NCBI GenBank assembly: GCA_035764505.1
Contig: DASTZC010000099.1
Location: 1-42,299, forward strand
Source of the DNA: Candidatus Polarisedimenticolia bacterium
Lineage (GTDB): Bacteria; Acidobacteriota; Polarisedimenticolia; Gp22-AA2; AA152
DNA: 42,299 nt
Direction: 5' to 3'
Part shown: one piece after another, positions 1-8,783 of the stretch
How the letters are laid out: each line of letters starts with the position of its first letter
Position numbering within the stretch: the first letter of the stretch is position 1
Notes under the pieces: model-generated
Databases searched by the model: none
What the model was told of the DNA's origin: nothing
Seen by the model: only the letters and a program-made list of their open reading frames with translations
Program-made: the position numbers and the translations under genes

Positions 1-20
1 GTCCCCAAATACAGGCGGAG

Positions 21-1082
21 ATGCCGCGGGTGAAGCAGCCGATCCGTGAATTGATTGTCCTGGGGATTCTATCCGGTTGTGCGGGGACTTCCCTGCCGCT
101 TGGACAGGCAGCTGCTTTGCCCAAGGAGTCCGTGGAGCGGGTGCAGCTTCCGGGAGGAGAGGCGGGAATCGGGTTCGACGATCTCCAGTTTTCCGAAACG
201 CTGAAGAAGTTCCTGGTCCCTGGAGGCCGGACCGGAAAGCTCTTCCTGATCTCCCCCTCCACCCGGGAAGTCACCTCCATCGACGGTTTTTCCTCCAAAG
301 AGAGCTATGGCGGCGGACATGGCGACGGAGCGACGTCTGCCTGCGAGCAAGGGGGTCTCCTCTACGCCAGCGATCGAGGAACGGGAAGCGTGAAGATCGT
401 CGATCCCGACGCTCGGAAGATCATCGCCTCGGTGCCGCTCCTCGGTGGCCCCGATTATGTGCGATGCCTCGGGTCGTCTCACGAGCTTTGGGTCACGGAG
501 CCCGGGAAGGAGCAGATCGAGATCCTCACGCTCGGCGCCGGCGGGCGCACGGCGAGGTCGGCTGGGCGGGTTTCGATTCCTGGCGGCCCGGAATCTCTCG
601 TCCTGGATGCCCGGCGCATGCGGGGCTACACGCACACCTGGAAGGCGACAAGCTATGCGATCGATTTGAAGGCGCGCTCCATCGCCGCCACGTGGAGCAA
701 CGGATGCCAGGGTTCCCGCGGCATCGCGCTGGACGAGAAGAAGGGGTGGCTTTTCGTGGGATGCGAGGAGGGGAAGTCGGTGGTGCTGGACGCAGCCAGC
801 GGAAAATCCTTGTCGGCTCTTGTGGCGGGTTCCGGGATCGACAGCATCCGGTACGCCGCGTCCCTCGGGCATCTCTACGTGCCGGGGGGAGACAGCGGCG
901 ATCTGTCGATTCTTGGCGTTTCCTCCTCCGGCCGGCTCTCGCTCCTCGGCAAGATGAAAACAGGTCCCGATGCCCACACCGCGGCTTTCGATCCGGACAG
1001 CCGGAGCGTCGTGATCGGCCTCCCCGAGCATGGTCAGGTCCTGATCCTTCGCGACGAATACCCCCCATCCGCCGGGGAATGA
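21..1082 (+). CDS. YncE-like beta-propeller lipoprotein
   Basis: Encodes 353 residues. A short basic N-terminus is followed by a hydrophobic stretch ending in the lipobox LSGC (Cys20), so it is probably a lipoprotein anchored in the envelope. The rest has repeated short beta-strand units of the YVTN/YncE type, for example GSVKIVDPDARKIIASVPL near residue 120 and VVLDAASGKSLSALVAG near 255, which fits a seven-bladed propeller. Such proteins act as periplasmic binding or scaffold modules; no catalytic residue is evident and the ligand is unknown. The reading frame is open to the left window edge. GGAG touches the ATG at 21, whereas the in-frame GTG at 30 has GGAG at normal spacing, so the true start may be 30. 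It converges on the RND operon with only 19 bp between stop codons. Confidence 0.8.
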   Translation: MPRVKQPIRELIVLGILSGCAGTSLPLGQAAALPKESVERVQLPGGEAGIGFDDLQFSETLKKFLVPGGRTGKLFLISPSTREVTSIDGFSSKESYGGGHGDGATSACEQGGLLYASDRGTGSVKIVDPDARKIIASVPLLGGPDYVRCLGSSHELWVTEPGKEQIEILTLGAGGRTARSAGRVSIPGGPESLVLDARRMRGYTHTWKATSYAIDLKARSIAATWSNGCQGSRGIALDEKKGWLFVGCEEGKSVVLDAASGKSLSALVAGSGIDSIRYAASLGHLYVPGGDSGDLSILGVSSSGRLSLLGKMKTGPDAHTAAFDPDSRSVVIGLPEHGQVLILRDEYPPSAGE

Positions 1083-1101
1083 TCGCGCCAGCACCGTGCC
1101 G

Positions 1102-4100
1102 TCAATCCAACGGGGCAGCGAGAAGACTTCCTTCAGGTGACCGTTTCGTGGGCGGCAGGATCGAGAGGAGCGTCGGCACGAAGGCCAGGGTGATGAAGGT
1201 GGAAACCGACAGGCCCCCGATGACCGCGATCGCCAGGGGCTTCTGCAGCTCCGCTCCGGACCCGAGACCCAGCGCCAGAGGCAGCAGCCCGAAGAGCGTG
1301 CAGAGCGTGGTCATGAGGATGGGCCTGAGCCGGATGCCCCCGGCGCGGATCAGCGCTTCCCGCCTCTCGAGACCCTCCGCTTCGAGACGATCGGCATAGT
1401 CGATCAGGATGATGCCGTTCTTGACGATGAGGCCGATGAGCAGAATCAGGCCCATGAACGACGAGAGGTTGAGCGGCGTCCCGGTGGCAATCAGCAGGCC
1501 GAACGCGCCCACGAGCGAGAGCGGCGCCGCCGACAGGATGACGATCGCCGCCGTGAGCCGGCGGAACTGCGCCACGAGCAGGCCGAATACCAGCAGCACG
1601 GCGATCGAGAGAACGAGCATGAGCGATCGGAAGGAATCCTGCTGGCTTTCATATTGCCCACCCACGGCATACGTGCAGCCGATCGGAAACTTCTCCGCCC
1701 GGAGCAGCTTCTGAACGTCGGCGACGACACTCCCCATGTCGCGGTTCTCGAGCCGCCCGGTGATCGGGATCATCTGCTTCAAGTCTTCGCGGTGGAGCGC
1801 CGACGCGCCTTCGACGGACGCGATTTCCGCGACCGCCGAGACGGGAACGGTGGCGCCGTCCGGCGTGACGAGCGGGTATTCACGAACCCATATAGGGTCG
1901 AACCGACGGACATCGGGAAACCGGACGCGGAGGTCGATCAGCCGGTCGCCCCGGCGCACCTCCGTCGCCACCTCGCCGAGCAGACCTCCGGCGAGCTGCT
2001 TCGACACCTCCTCGGCCGTCAAATGGGCCCTTGCCGTCGCCGTGGGATCGATTCGTACCTCGAGCTCGGGATTCCCACGCTGTGGGACCACGAGGTCGAC
2101 GAGCCCCGGGATGCGCTTCATCTTCGCCTCGATCCGCGCCGCCAGCTCTTCCAGGGTCTTCAGGTCGTCGCCGAAAAGCTTGACTTCCACCGGCTCCGGC
2201 TGCCCCTCGAGATCGCCCAGCATGTCCTGCAGGATCTGAACGAACTCGATGGTCATCCCGGGCGCTTCCCGGTCGAAGCGCTCGCGCTGTTCCGAGATGA
2301 TCTCGTCGACATCTCTCGAGCGTGCCGACCGCGGCTTGAGCCTCACGAGGACGTCGCCGCGGTTCTGTTCGGTCGCGAAGAGTCCCATTTCGGCGCCCGT
2401 CCGCCGGTTGAATCCCGAGACCTCCGGAGTGGCCTTGACGATGGCTTCGATGCCTCGCACCATCCGGTCCGATTCCTGGAGCGAGGTGCCGGGCGGGGTC
2501 CAGTAGTCGATGACGTACCCGCCTTCGTCCATCTCCGGCAGGAAGCCGGTCTGGAGCCCGAAATAGAACAGCCCGCCCAGGGCGGCAACGCCCAGCGTGA
2601 CCGCGATGACCCACCGCGGTCTCTCGAGCACGCGCCTCATCGATGACTCATACCAGCCAGCCAGCCGGCCGAGCGACCGGCCATCGCTCCGCTGCGCCTT
2701 CAGAAAGCGGGCGGCCGGAACGGGAATGAGCAGCAGCGCATACACCAGCGAGAGAAGGACCGCTCCCGACAGCGTCAGCGACAATGAGGCGAAGAATTCT
2801 CCGACCATGCCTTGCAGCATTCCCAGCGGAACGAAGACGACGACGGTGGTCAAGGTCGAGCCGATGACGGCACCCACGAGCTCGTTGGTCCCGCGCTCGG
2901 CGGCGACCTCGGAGGTTTCGCCCGCCGCCAGATGCCGGTGAATGCTTTCCACCACCACAATCGCGTCATCGATCACCAGTCCGATCGCGATGGCGAGGCC
3001 GCCCATCGACATCAGGTTGATGGTGCCGCCGGCCAGATGGAGGATGAAGAAGGTGCCCGCGATCGCCAGGGGAAGGGTCGTCGCGGCGACGAGCGTTGCG
3101 CGCCAATCGTGAAGAAAGGCCAGGAGGACGACCACGGCGAGCAGGCCGCCGATGACGATGGCCTCGGTCACGCTCCAGACCGCGTCGCGGACGAATCCGG
3201 CGAGGTCGTACACCTTCGAGATGCGGACTGCGGAGGGGAGCGAGGCGGCGTGGTCGCGTAGCGTCTGCTCGACGCTGTCGGCGATCGCGATGATGTTGCC
3301 GCCGATTTGGCGCGCGACGCTGAGGATGCTCGCGGGCCGGCCATTGCCCGTGATCAGAGTCGTCCGATCGACCACCCCTTCCCTGACGTCGGCCAGGTCG
3401 CCCACGTAGATCGGTGTCTGGTCGCGATACGCCACGACCACGTGGCGCACGTCCTCGACCGTGGTGATCTCACTGGTCGAGAGAACGAGATACTGCTGGA
3501 AGTCCTTCGGCAGCCGCCCGACCGACGTGACCTGGTTGGTGTTCCTCAACGCCTCGGAAACCTGGTCGAGCGACAGCTTCGCCGCGCTGAGCTTGTCGGG
3601 GTCGACAATCACCGAAATCTCTCGCTCGTCGGTTGCCTGGACGTCGACGCGTGCAACGCCCGAAACCCGCGTCAGCAGCGGCCGAATCTGGAACATCGCG
3701 ATATCGCGCAGGTCGGCCGCCGGCAGATCGCCCGTCACGTTGAAAGTCATCATCGGGAAGAGCGAGGGCGTCATGCGCTCCACGCGTATCTGGGTCCCGG
3801 TCGGGAGCGCCTGCCGTTCTTCGTCGATCTGGGCCTGCATCAGCTGCAGGGCGTACCTCATGTCGGCGTCGGAATTGAAGATCGCCGAGATCTCCGTCGC
3901 GCCGCGGATCGTTCGCGATCGCACCCGGCGGACGCCCAGGACGCCACGTGCCGCCTCCTCGAGCGGCCGGGTGACGGCGATGAGCATGATGCGCGGGGAA
4001 AGATCGCCGGATTGCGCGATGATGGCAATGCGTGGGAACTCGACTTCGGGGTAGATGCCGCTCGGCAACGCGGTGATGGAATAGAGACCGGCGAGGGTGA

Positions 4101-4161
4101 CGAGGACCACGCCGAAAACTATCGCTCGAGCGTTACGGGCGGCGAAGCGTGCGATGTTCAA
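1102..4161 (-). CDS. RND efflux pump, inner-membrane subunit (HAE-type)
   Basis: Encodes 1019 residues, the usual size for AcrB/HAE pumps. It drives proton-coupled export of small molecules through a periplasmic adaptor and an outer membrane channel. Visible features are a first membrane helix near residues 10-30, two large periplasmic loops, and the TM4 motif GLVIDDAIVVVE with the adjacent acidic pair Asp398-Asp399 expected of the proton relay. The DD pair favours the drug/hydrophobe (HAE) group over heavy-metal CusA. The frame is open up to 4251, but the best start is TTG at 4161: GAGGA lies 8 nt upstream, and the 17-bp gap after the adaptor stop (4178) avoids a long overlap. It is the last gene of the three-gene operon. 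The substrate cannot be told from sequence. Confidence 0.93.
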   Translation of the reverse strand: MNIARFAARNARAIVFGVVLVTLAGLYSITALPSGIYPEVEFPRIAIIAQSGDLSPRIMLIAVTRPLEEAARGVLGVRRVRSRTIRGATEISAIFNSDADMRYALQLMQAQIDEERQALPTGTQIRVERMTPSLFPMMTFNVTGDLPAADLRDIAMFQIRPLLTRVSGVARVDVQATDEREISVIVDPDKLSAAKLSLDQVSEALRNTNQVTSVGRLPKDFQQYLVLSTSEITTVEDVRHVVVAYRDQTPIYVGDLADVREGVVDRTTLITGNGRPASILSVARQIGGNIIAIADSVEQTLRDHAASLPSAVRISKVYDLAGFVRDAVWSVTEAIVIGGLLAVVVLLAFLHDWRATLVAATTLPLAIAGTFFILHLAGGTINLMSMGGLAIAIGLVIDDAIVVVESIHRHLAAGETSEVAAERGTNELVGAVIGSTLTTVVVFVPLGMLQGMVGEFFASLSLTLSGAVLLSLVYALLLIPVPAARFLKAQRSDGRSLGRLAGWYESSMRRVLERPRWVIAVTLGVAALGGLFYFGLQTGFLPEMDEGGYVIDYWTPPGTSLQESDRMVRGIEAIVKATPEVSGFNRRTGAEMGLFATEQNRGDVLVRLKPRSARSRDVDEIISEQRERFDREAPGMTIEFVQILQDMLGDLEGQPEPVEVKLFGDDLKTLEELAARIEAKMKRIPGLVDLVVPQRGNPELEVRIDPTATARAHLTAEEVSKQLAGGLLGEVATEVRRGDRLIDLRVRFPDVRRFDPIWVREYPLVTPDGATVPVSAVAEIASVEGASALHREDLKQMIPITGRLENRDMGSVVADVQKLLRAEKFPIGCTYAVGGQYESQQDSFRSLMLVLSIAVLLVFGLLVAQFRRLTAAIVILSAAPLSLVGAFGLLIATGTPLNLSSFMGLILLIGLIVKNGIILIDYADRLEAEGLERREALIRAGGIRLRPILMTTLCTLFGLLPLALGLGSGAELQKPLAIAVIGGLSVSTFITLAFVPTLLSILPPTKRSPEGSLLAAPLD

Positions 4162-4177
4162 CGTGCCGGTCCTCAGG

Positions 4178-5338
4178 TCATTTTCTCGGCTTCGATCCCT
4201 CGGAGTCAGACTTCTCCGATCCGCGGTGCGCCAGCTTGGCCTTGTCTCCAAGACCGTAGACCGATGAGGACAATACGGTCTGGCCCTCCTCGACGCCGGA
4301 CAGGATTTCGTCCCCGTCCGGTTTCTCGAGGCCGACTTTCACTTCCGTTCGCTGAGCGAGGTCGCCGTTGACGACATACACGGCGGCGGTTCCATCCTGG
4401 CCTCGCACCACGGCCGAGGGAGGGACGACGAGGGCGCCGGCGTGCGTCGAGAGCTGCACGCGCGCCTCCGCGAACATGCCGACCTTCAGCAGGTGGTCGC
4501 TGTTCGCGATTCGGATCCGGACCAGCGCGGCGTTCGTCCCCGGATCCACGGCGGGCGCGATGGCGACGACGGAGCCTTCGAACGTCCTGCCGGGAGATCC
4601 GTCACTGGACACCGAGGCCGCCTGGCCGACTCGAACGCGGGACAAGGAGCCCGACGGCACGTTGGCCTCGAGCTCGACCTGGTCAAGGTTGGCTATCTCC
4701 AGGATCGGCTGCGCTGCCGTCCCGTCGACCTGCTCGCCTCCGCTGACCATGCGCTTGACCACCTGGCCGGAGATCGGGGAGCGTACCTCCGCGCGTCCCA
4801 CCTGGCGCTTGGCCGTGTCGAGGGCGGCCGTGGCCTCCTCGAGCCCGCTCTGCGCTGCGGCCAGCTCCTTCTTTGCGTCCTCGGCCTCCCTGGCGGCGGC
4901 CACACCTTTCTCGAAGAGCATCTGACTGCGCTGCATGTTCGCCTGGGCGGCTTCGAGGGCCGCCTTGGCCTGCGCGACGGCGGCGGCTGCCTGGCGCCGC
5001 TGGTCCTCCAGCGGACCGGGATCGAGCCTGGCGATGACCTGTCCCTCGCGAATGGAATCCCCTTCGGCGAACAGGACGGCGATGACTCGACCGGGGACAA
5101 GCGAGCTGACCTTCGCATCACCGTTCGGCAGCGCGGCGATGGCCCCCCGCGCGGCCAGCTCCTCGGAGATCGTTTGTCGGGTGACTTTCGAAACCTCGGC
5201 GAGAATGGTCGGCACTTCCGCGGGGGTACCCTCCTCATCGCTCGGAGACGAGCCGCCGCATGCGGCAATCAGCAGCGCCAGAGAGACGGGAATGACCAGA
5301 ATGGGGCGCCACGCCCGCCTGCGAGACTGAGGCGTCAT
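4178..5338 (-). CDS. RND efflux adaptor (membrane fusion) lipoprotein
   Basis: Encodes 386 residues. The N-terminus carries basic residues, a hydrophobic segment and a lipobox ending LIAAC followed by a Ser/Pro/Glu-rich linker, so it is probably a lipid-anchored periplasmic adaptor. The order of parts is that of HlyD/AcrA proteins: a lipoyl half (SLVPGRVIAVLFAEGDSIREG), an Ala/Gln/Glu-rich coiled coil of about 70 residues, a second lipoyl half (SPISGQVVKRMVSGGEQV), then beta-barrel and membrane-proximal domains. It links the pump at 1102-4161 with the outer membrane factor at 5335-6585. The start at 5338 overlaps the upstream stop in an ATGA arrangement, which implies translational coupling. 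The frame stays open to 5719, but that extension lies inside the upstream gene and is low-complexity. Confidence 0.93.
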   Translation of the reverse strand: MTPQSRRRAWRPILVIPVSLALLIAACGGSSPSDEEGTPAEVPTILAEVSKVTRQTISEELAARGAIAALPNGDAKVSSLVPGRVIAVLFAEGDSIREGQVIARLDPGPLEDQRRQAAAAVAQAKAALEAAQANMQRSQMLFEKGVAAAREAEDAKKELAAAQSGLEEATAALDTAKRQVGRAEVRSPISGQVVKRMVSGGEQVDGTAAQPILEIANLDQVELEANVPSGSLSRVRVGQAASVSSDGSPGRTFEGSVVAIAPAVDPGTNAALVRIRIANSDHLLKVGMFAEARVQLSTHAGALVVPPSAVVRGQDGTAAVYVVNGDLAQRTEVKVGLEKPDGDEILSGVEEGQTVLSSSVYGLGDKAKLAHRGSEKSDSEGSKPRK

Positions 5339-6585
5339 GGGATGGGCGCACCAATCGCATGCTCGACCTCGGTAATCGCGTCTTGATAGCTCGACGCCGC
5401 CAGCAGGCCCTGGAGCCGCGCGTCGCGGGAGGCCTGGAGCGCCTGCAGGAGGGCCGCGATGCCTGTCTGTCCGAGGCGGTAGGAGTCCTCCGCCATGCTT
5501 TCGACCTCCTGCGCCTGTGGCAAGACCTGATCCCGGTAGCGCAGGTATGCCTGGCGCTGGGCTTCCGCCAGCGCCACCGCGGAGGAGACCTCCCCCGTGA
5601 TGCGCGCGAGGGTGGCATCCCGTTGAGTCCTGAGCTGCTCCAACGTCGCCTCCGCGACTCGCACGCCTGAGACGTGAGTGGTGAACAGCGGCAGCGTGAA
5701 GCTCACCGCGGCCCGCCATCCTGTGTCGAACTCCGGCTCGGCATCCCGGGTGAGGGCGGCTTCGGGCGTGACGTCGGGCACCCGCATCGCCCGCGCGAGC
5801 GCGATCCGGGCGCTCGCTTCTTCGATTTGCCGATCGAGAACCGCAAGCTCGGCATTGGACGCCTGCGCCTGCGCCGTCGCGACCTCCACGGCCACGGTCC
5901 CCGCGCTGTCGGGCGTCGTCACGAGCACGGCGGTGGAATCGAGAGGAAAGCCCAGCAGGGCGTTGAGCTCGACCGAAGCGGCGTGAGCGGAGGCTCGAGC
6001 GACGGTGGCTTCGTTCTCGGCCTGCGCCAGCGCGAGCTGAGCCTGGAGCACCTCCAGGCGTGGCGCGCTGCCGGCATCAAAGCGCTGCTGGGCCGCTTCA
6101 TGGGCGCGCGTGGCGAACTGCTGCAGCTCATCGAGCAGCTTGACGCGCGCCTCGGCGATCAGCTGGTTGAAATAGGCGTGGCGGACCTGGCCGCGGATAT
6201 CGAGAATGGTGCGGTTGAGCTCGGCTTCGCCGGTGCGGACCGTGGCCTCACCGATGGCGACGCGCTTGCGTCGCTTGCCGCCCAGCTCGACCGGAAGGGC
6301 CAGGGTGTACGCTTCCTTGGGCGTCTCCTTCGTGTACTCGATCCGCCCTTCCGGATTCGGAAGCTCGCGCGCGACGCCCACTCCGGCCTGGTTGACGGCC
6401 TGGCTCAAGCGTGCGGCGGCGATCGTCTGATTCGCCGTCAGCGCGCGGGCGAATGCGGCTTCGAGCGTGAGCGGCTCTGCGGGCGCGGGCGTCTGAGCGT
6501 CGATGAGAGGGCCGCTCAGGGCAAGAGCCACCATCAGGGCGACAGAATGCGACCGCAGGTTGAATCCCTCACTGTCGTTTGACAT
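5335..6585 (-). CDS. TolC/CzcC-family outer membrane efflux protein
   Basis: Encodes 416 residues. A signal peptide covers about residues 1-31 (hydrophobic ALMVALALSG, then DAQ). The mature part has two copies of the long Ala/Gln/Glu/Arg-rich helices typical of outer membrane efflux proteins (for example AFARALTANQTIAAARLSQAV and the region near residues 170-230), with a central strand containing PNPEGRIEYTKE. Its length is closer to CzcC-type factors than to longer TolC. It forms the outer-membrane exit duct for the adaptor and pump encoded downstream and is the first gene of the operon. I see no convincing Shine-Dalgarno before ATG 6585; transcription may begin close to it in the gap toward 6817. 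Confidence 0.9.
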   Translation of the reverse strand: MSNDSEGFNLRSHSVALMVALALSGPLIDAQTPAPAEPLTLEAAFARALTANQTIAAARLSQAVNQAGVGVARELPNPEGRIEYTKETPKEAYTLALPVELGGKRRKRVAIGEATVRTGEAELNRTILDIRGQVRHAYFNQLIAEARVKLLDELQQFATRAHEAAQQRFDAGSAPRLEVLQAQLALAQAENEATVARASAHAASVELNALLGFPLDSTAVLVTTPDSAGTVAVEVATAQAQASNAELAVLDRQIEEASARIALARAMRVPDVTPEAALTRDAEPEFDTGWRAAVSFTLPLFTTHVSGVRVAEATLEQLRTQRDATLARITGEVSSAVALAEAQRQAYLRYRDQVLPQAQEVESMAEDSYRLGQTGIAALLQALQASRDARLQGLLAASSYQDAITEVEHAIGAPIP

Positions 6586-6816
6586 TCTTAGATTGCGCCG
6601 GGGTTCTAATCTACCAGCTTCCCGATGGGTTAGCGAACCTGGAGAGGATCCGGCGCTTCATGGAAGTAAATCCAGTGAAGGCGCAGACCGGCATCGGCGT
6701 CTCGGCGCAGGCCGCGGCCGTGATCAGAGGTCCCGTCAGGGGGGAAGGCGGGGTCGCGGGAGCGGGAGTCGAGCCCTCCGCAGCCAACTCTCGACCTCCC
6801 GGAGGAGCCGCGTAAC

Positions 6817-7104
6817 TCAGGACGCCGGGCGGAGAAACACCAGGGTCGCCCCCCAACTCCCGCGGTCCCCGGACGCGAGACGGAACGATTCCACCTCCGG
6901 CAGGCGCTCCAGCAAGGCGTGGACGGTGCGGCGAAGCGCTCCTGTCCCCTTGCCATGAATGATTCGGACCTCGAGGATTCCCTGCTCACGGCAGGCATGG
7001 AGATAGTGAGGGACGAGCTCCCGAACTTCTCGCGGGTCGAAGGTGTGCAGGTCGAGAGTTCCGTCGATCGGAATCTCGAATGGCTCGGATGAGGGATTGC
7101 TCAT
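6817..7104 (-). CDS. Small Smr-domain protein
   Basis: Encodes 95 residues that are almost entirely an Smr (small MutS-related) domain. The LDLHTFDPREV motif near residues 15-25 matches the conserved LDLHG/LDLH signature, and IIHGKGTGALR near 48-58 matches the HGxGxGxLR motif. These domains have nicking-endonuclease or RNA/DNA-binding activity and occur as stand-alone proteins or at the end of MutS2; this one stands alone. I chose the start at 7104 because GGAG sits 8 nt upstream; the frame is open to 7287 but the extension has no domain character. It lies on the same strand as the RND operon but 231 bp before it, so co-transcription is uncertain. It is divergent from padR. Confidence 0.87.
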   Translation of the reverse strand: MSNPSSEPFEIPIDGTLDLHTFDPREVRELVPHYLHACREQGILEVRIIHGKGTGALRRTVHALLERLPEVESFRLASGDRGSWGATLVFLRPAS

Positions 7105-7280
7105 ACCAACGACTCCAGGGAGAAGAGTCATGCATTGCCCGGCCGCGAAAAGCCCCTGGATCAGATCGTAGCCTACCTCGGAATACTCGACCCCGCATGG
7201 TTTCCGAATGCTGCGCGCCTTTCTCTTGAAGCGCGCGGCGGCAGGCGTCGCGTCTCGGGGAGAACTACAAGATTTTTTAC

Positions 7281-7308
7281 TTGACACTATGGCGACTAAC
7301 GATATAGT
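7281..7308 (+). promoter_or_regulatory. Candidate sigma70 promoter and operator for padR
   Basis: A perfect -35 TTGACA (7281-7286) and a -10 TATAGT (7303-7308) are separated by 16 bp, about 30 bp before the PadR start. ACTAT (7286-7290) and ATAGT (7304-7308) form an inverted repeat that brackets the spacer and overlaps the -10. PadR proteins commonly repress their own promoter through such dyads, so autoregulation is a reasonable inference. Confidence 0.55.
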
Positions 7309-7337
7309 TGCGCCCGACTCATTTCCGAGGAGGACGG

Positions 7338-7697
7338 ATGACCAGAGCCAAAACCCCGAGTGCGGCGCTGTCTCCCGCGACGTTTCACGTCCTTCTGGCG
7401 CTGGCCGGTGAGGATCTCCACGGTTACGCGATCCTCAAGGAGGTCGAGCGGCAGACCGGCGGGGTGGTGAAACTCTCCACGGGGACGCTCTACGGAATCC
7501 TGAAGCGGCTTCTCTCGGACGGCTTGATCATCGAGAGGCGCTCCCGCCCGGCCGCGCCCGAGGACGACGAGCGCAGGCGCACCTATCGCCTCACCCCCCA
7601 GGGGCGCGAGGCGGCCGCGAGCGAAGCCGAGAGGCTGGATCGGCTGGTGGCCCATGCCCGTTCCCGCCGGCTGCTGGGGAGGTTCCGACCCGCATGA
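7338..7697 (+). CDS. PadR-family transcriptional regulator
   Basis: Encodes 119 residues. The winged-helix fold of PadR is clear: an N-terminal helix followed by HGYAILKEVERQTGG, then the recognition segment LSTGTLYGILKRLLSDGLI, and a wing containing the Arg-rich stretch ending in RRTYRLTPQGRE. The C-terminal helix would support dimerisation. The start at 7338 has AGGAGG just upstream; the longer frame to 7308 would begin inside the promoter. In Acidobacteriota, PadR genes often sit beside ADOP permeases, and here an ADOP gene follows after the DJ-1-like gene. It probably controls these downstream genes and itself. The effector is unknown. Confidence 0.92.
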   Translation: MTRAKTPSAALSPATFHVLLALAGEDLHGYAILKEVERQTGGVVKLSTGTLYGILKRLLSDGLIIERRSRPAAPEDDERRRTYRLTPQGREAAASEAERLDRLVAHARSRRLLGRFRPA

Positions 7698-7797
7698 CGT
7701 GCCGGACGGTACGGGCCGATGATGATGGAACCGCGCTCGCCTCGAACCATTCCGTGGTGTGAACCGGATACAAAGGACAGCAGAGAGGAAAGCTCAA

Positions 7798-8757
7798 ATG
7801 GTGCAGGCAATGGTCAAACGTACGCGATGGATCACGTTACTCGCACTCTTCGGGATGGTCGGTCTCGGCGTTTTCGCCTGGGCTTCCGCTGCGACCACGA
7901 AGGCTCCGGCACCCGCAGCCTCCGCCGCAGGGGCGGCGCTGGACAAACCGAATCCGCTCAAGGCGCCGGGCGAGGGGAGCATTCCCGTCGCCATCCTTCT
8001 TTCCGAAGGAGCCCAGGTCATCGATTTCGCGGGGCCATGGGAGGTCTTCCAGGACACCTACATCGCGGGAAGGAAGGACCCCCCGTTTCAGCTCTACACC
8101 GTCGCCGAATCGACGCAGCCGATCCGGGCCAGCAACGGGCTGAAGATCGTTCCCGACTATTCGCTGCAGAACGCCCCGGCGCCCAAGGTCATCGTCATTC
8201 CGGCCCAGGGAGGGCGCAGCGAGGCGATGCTGAGCTGGATTCGTAAGTCGTCCAAGACCGCTGACGTGACGATGTCGGTCTGCACCGGAGCTTTCCTTCT
8301 CGCCAGAACGGGTCTGCTTTCCGGCAAGGCTGCCACGACCCATCATTCAAGCTACAGCGAGTTGGCCGCCGGCTTTCCCGACATCCAGGTCCGCCGGGGA
8401 GCTCGTTACGTCGAGATGGGAAATCTCGCCACGGCGGGCGGGCTTTCGTCGGGCATCGATCTCGCTTTAAGGGTCGTGGAGCGCTACTTCGGCACCCAGG
8501 TCGCGACGGAGACCGCCTATCAGATGGAGTACCTGGGAGACGGCTGGAAGAATCCCGCATCGAATCAGGTCTACGCCGTCCAGCGAGCGTCGACGCCGGA
8601 GCATCCTCTCTGCCCCGTATGCCAGATGGAGGTCGATCCGTCCTCTGGGGGAACCTTGAAGTCGGTCTACAAGAACAGCCCCTACTACTTCTGCTCCCAG
8701 GAGCACAAGGCGTTGTTCGAAAAGTCTCCCGGCTCGTTTCTCACGCCGGCCCGCTGA
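7798..8757 (+). CDS. Exported DJ-1/PfpI-like protein with C-terminal YHS domain
   Basis: Encodes 319 residues. Residues 1-30 hold a basic start and a hydrophobic segment ending in ASA, followed by an Ala/Pro linker, so the protein is exported or membrane-tethered. Residues about 57-255 form a DJ-1/PfpI domain of the GlxA/isonitrile-hydratase branch: VAILLSEGAQVIDFAGPWEVF near the start and the nucleophile elbow SVCTGAF with Cys162. Residues about 268-316 form a YHS domain: CPVC (Cys272, Cys275), then YYFCSQEHKALFEKSP, a metal-binding module found with copper and other metal proteins. The start at 7798 has GAGAGGA 8 nt upstream. It lies between padR and an ADOP permease (26-bp gap), suggesting one operon. 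The reaction catalysed is not known. Confidence 0.87.
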   Translation: MVQAMVKRTRWITLLALFGMVGLGVFAWASAATTKAPAPAASAAGAALDKPNPLKAPGEGSIPVAILLSEGAQVIDFAGPWEVFQDTYIAGRKDPPFQLYTVAESTQPIRASNGLKIVPDYSLQNAPAPKVIVIPAQGGRSEAMLSWIRKSSKTADVTMSVCTGAFLLARTGLLSGKAATTHHSSYSELAAGFPDIQVRRGARYVEMGNLATAGGLSSGIDLALRVVERYFGTQVATETAYQMEYLGDGWKNPASNQVYAVQRASTPEHPLCPVCQMEVDPSSGGTLKSVYKNSPYYFCSQEHKALFEKSPGSFLTPAR

Positions 8758-8783
8758 CGCGCAAGGAACCTCGGACCCGGCCC

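Noticed and set aside
5339-5719. N-terminal extension of the efflux adaptor
   Set aside because: It overlaps the outer membrane factor gene fully, is low-complexity, and would hide the lipoprotein signal that begins at 5338.
1102-6585. Heavy-metal (Cus/Czc) efflux operon
   Set aside because: The outer membrane factor is CzcC-sized, but the pump has the DD pair in TM4 typical of HAE drug pumps and no metal-binding Met or His cluster is evident.
6661-6815. Short + strand frame between the outer membrane factor and the Smr gene
   Set aside because: The 51 codons are Gly/Ala-rich, the GAGAGG site is too far from the ATG, and no family is recognisable.
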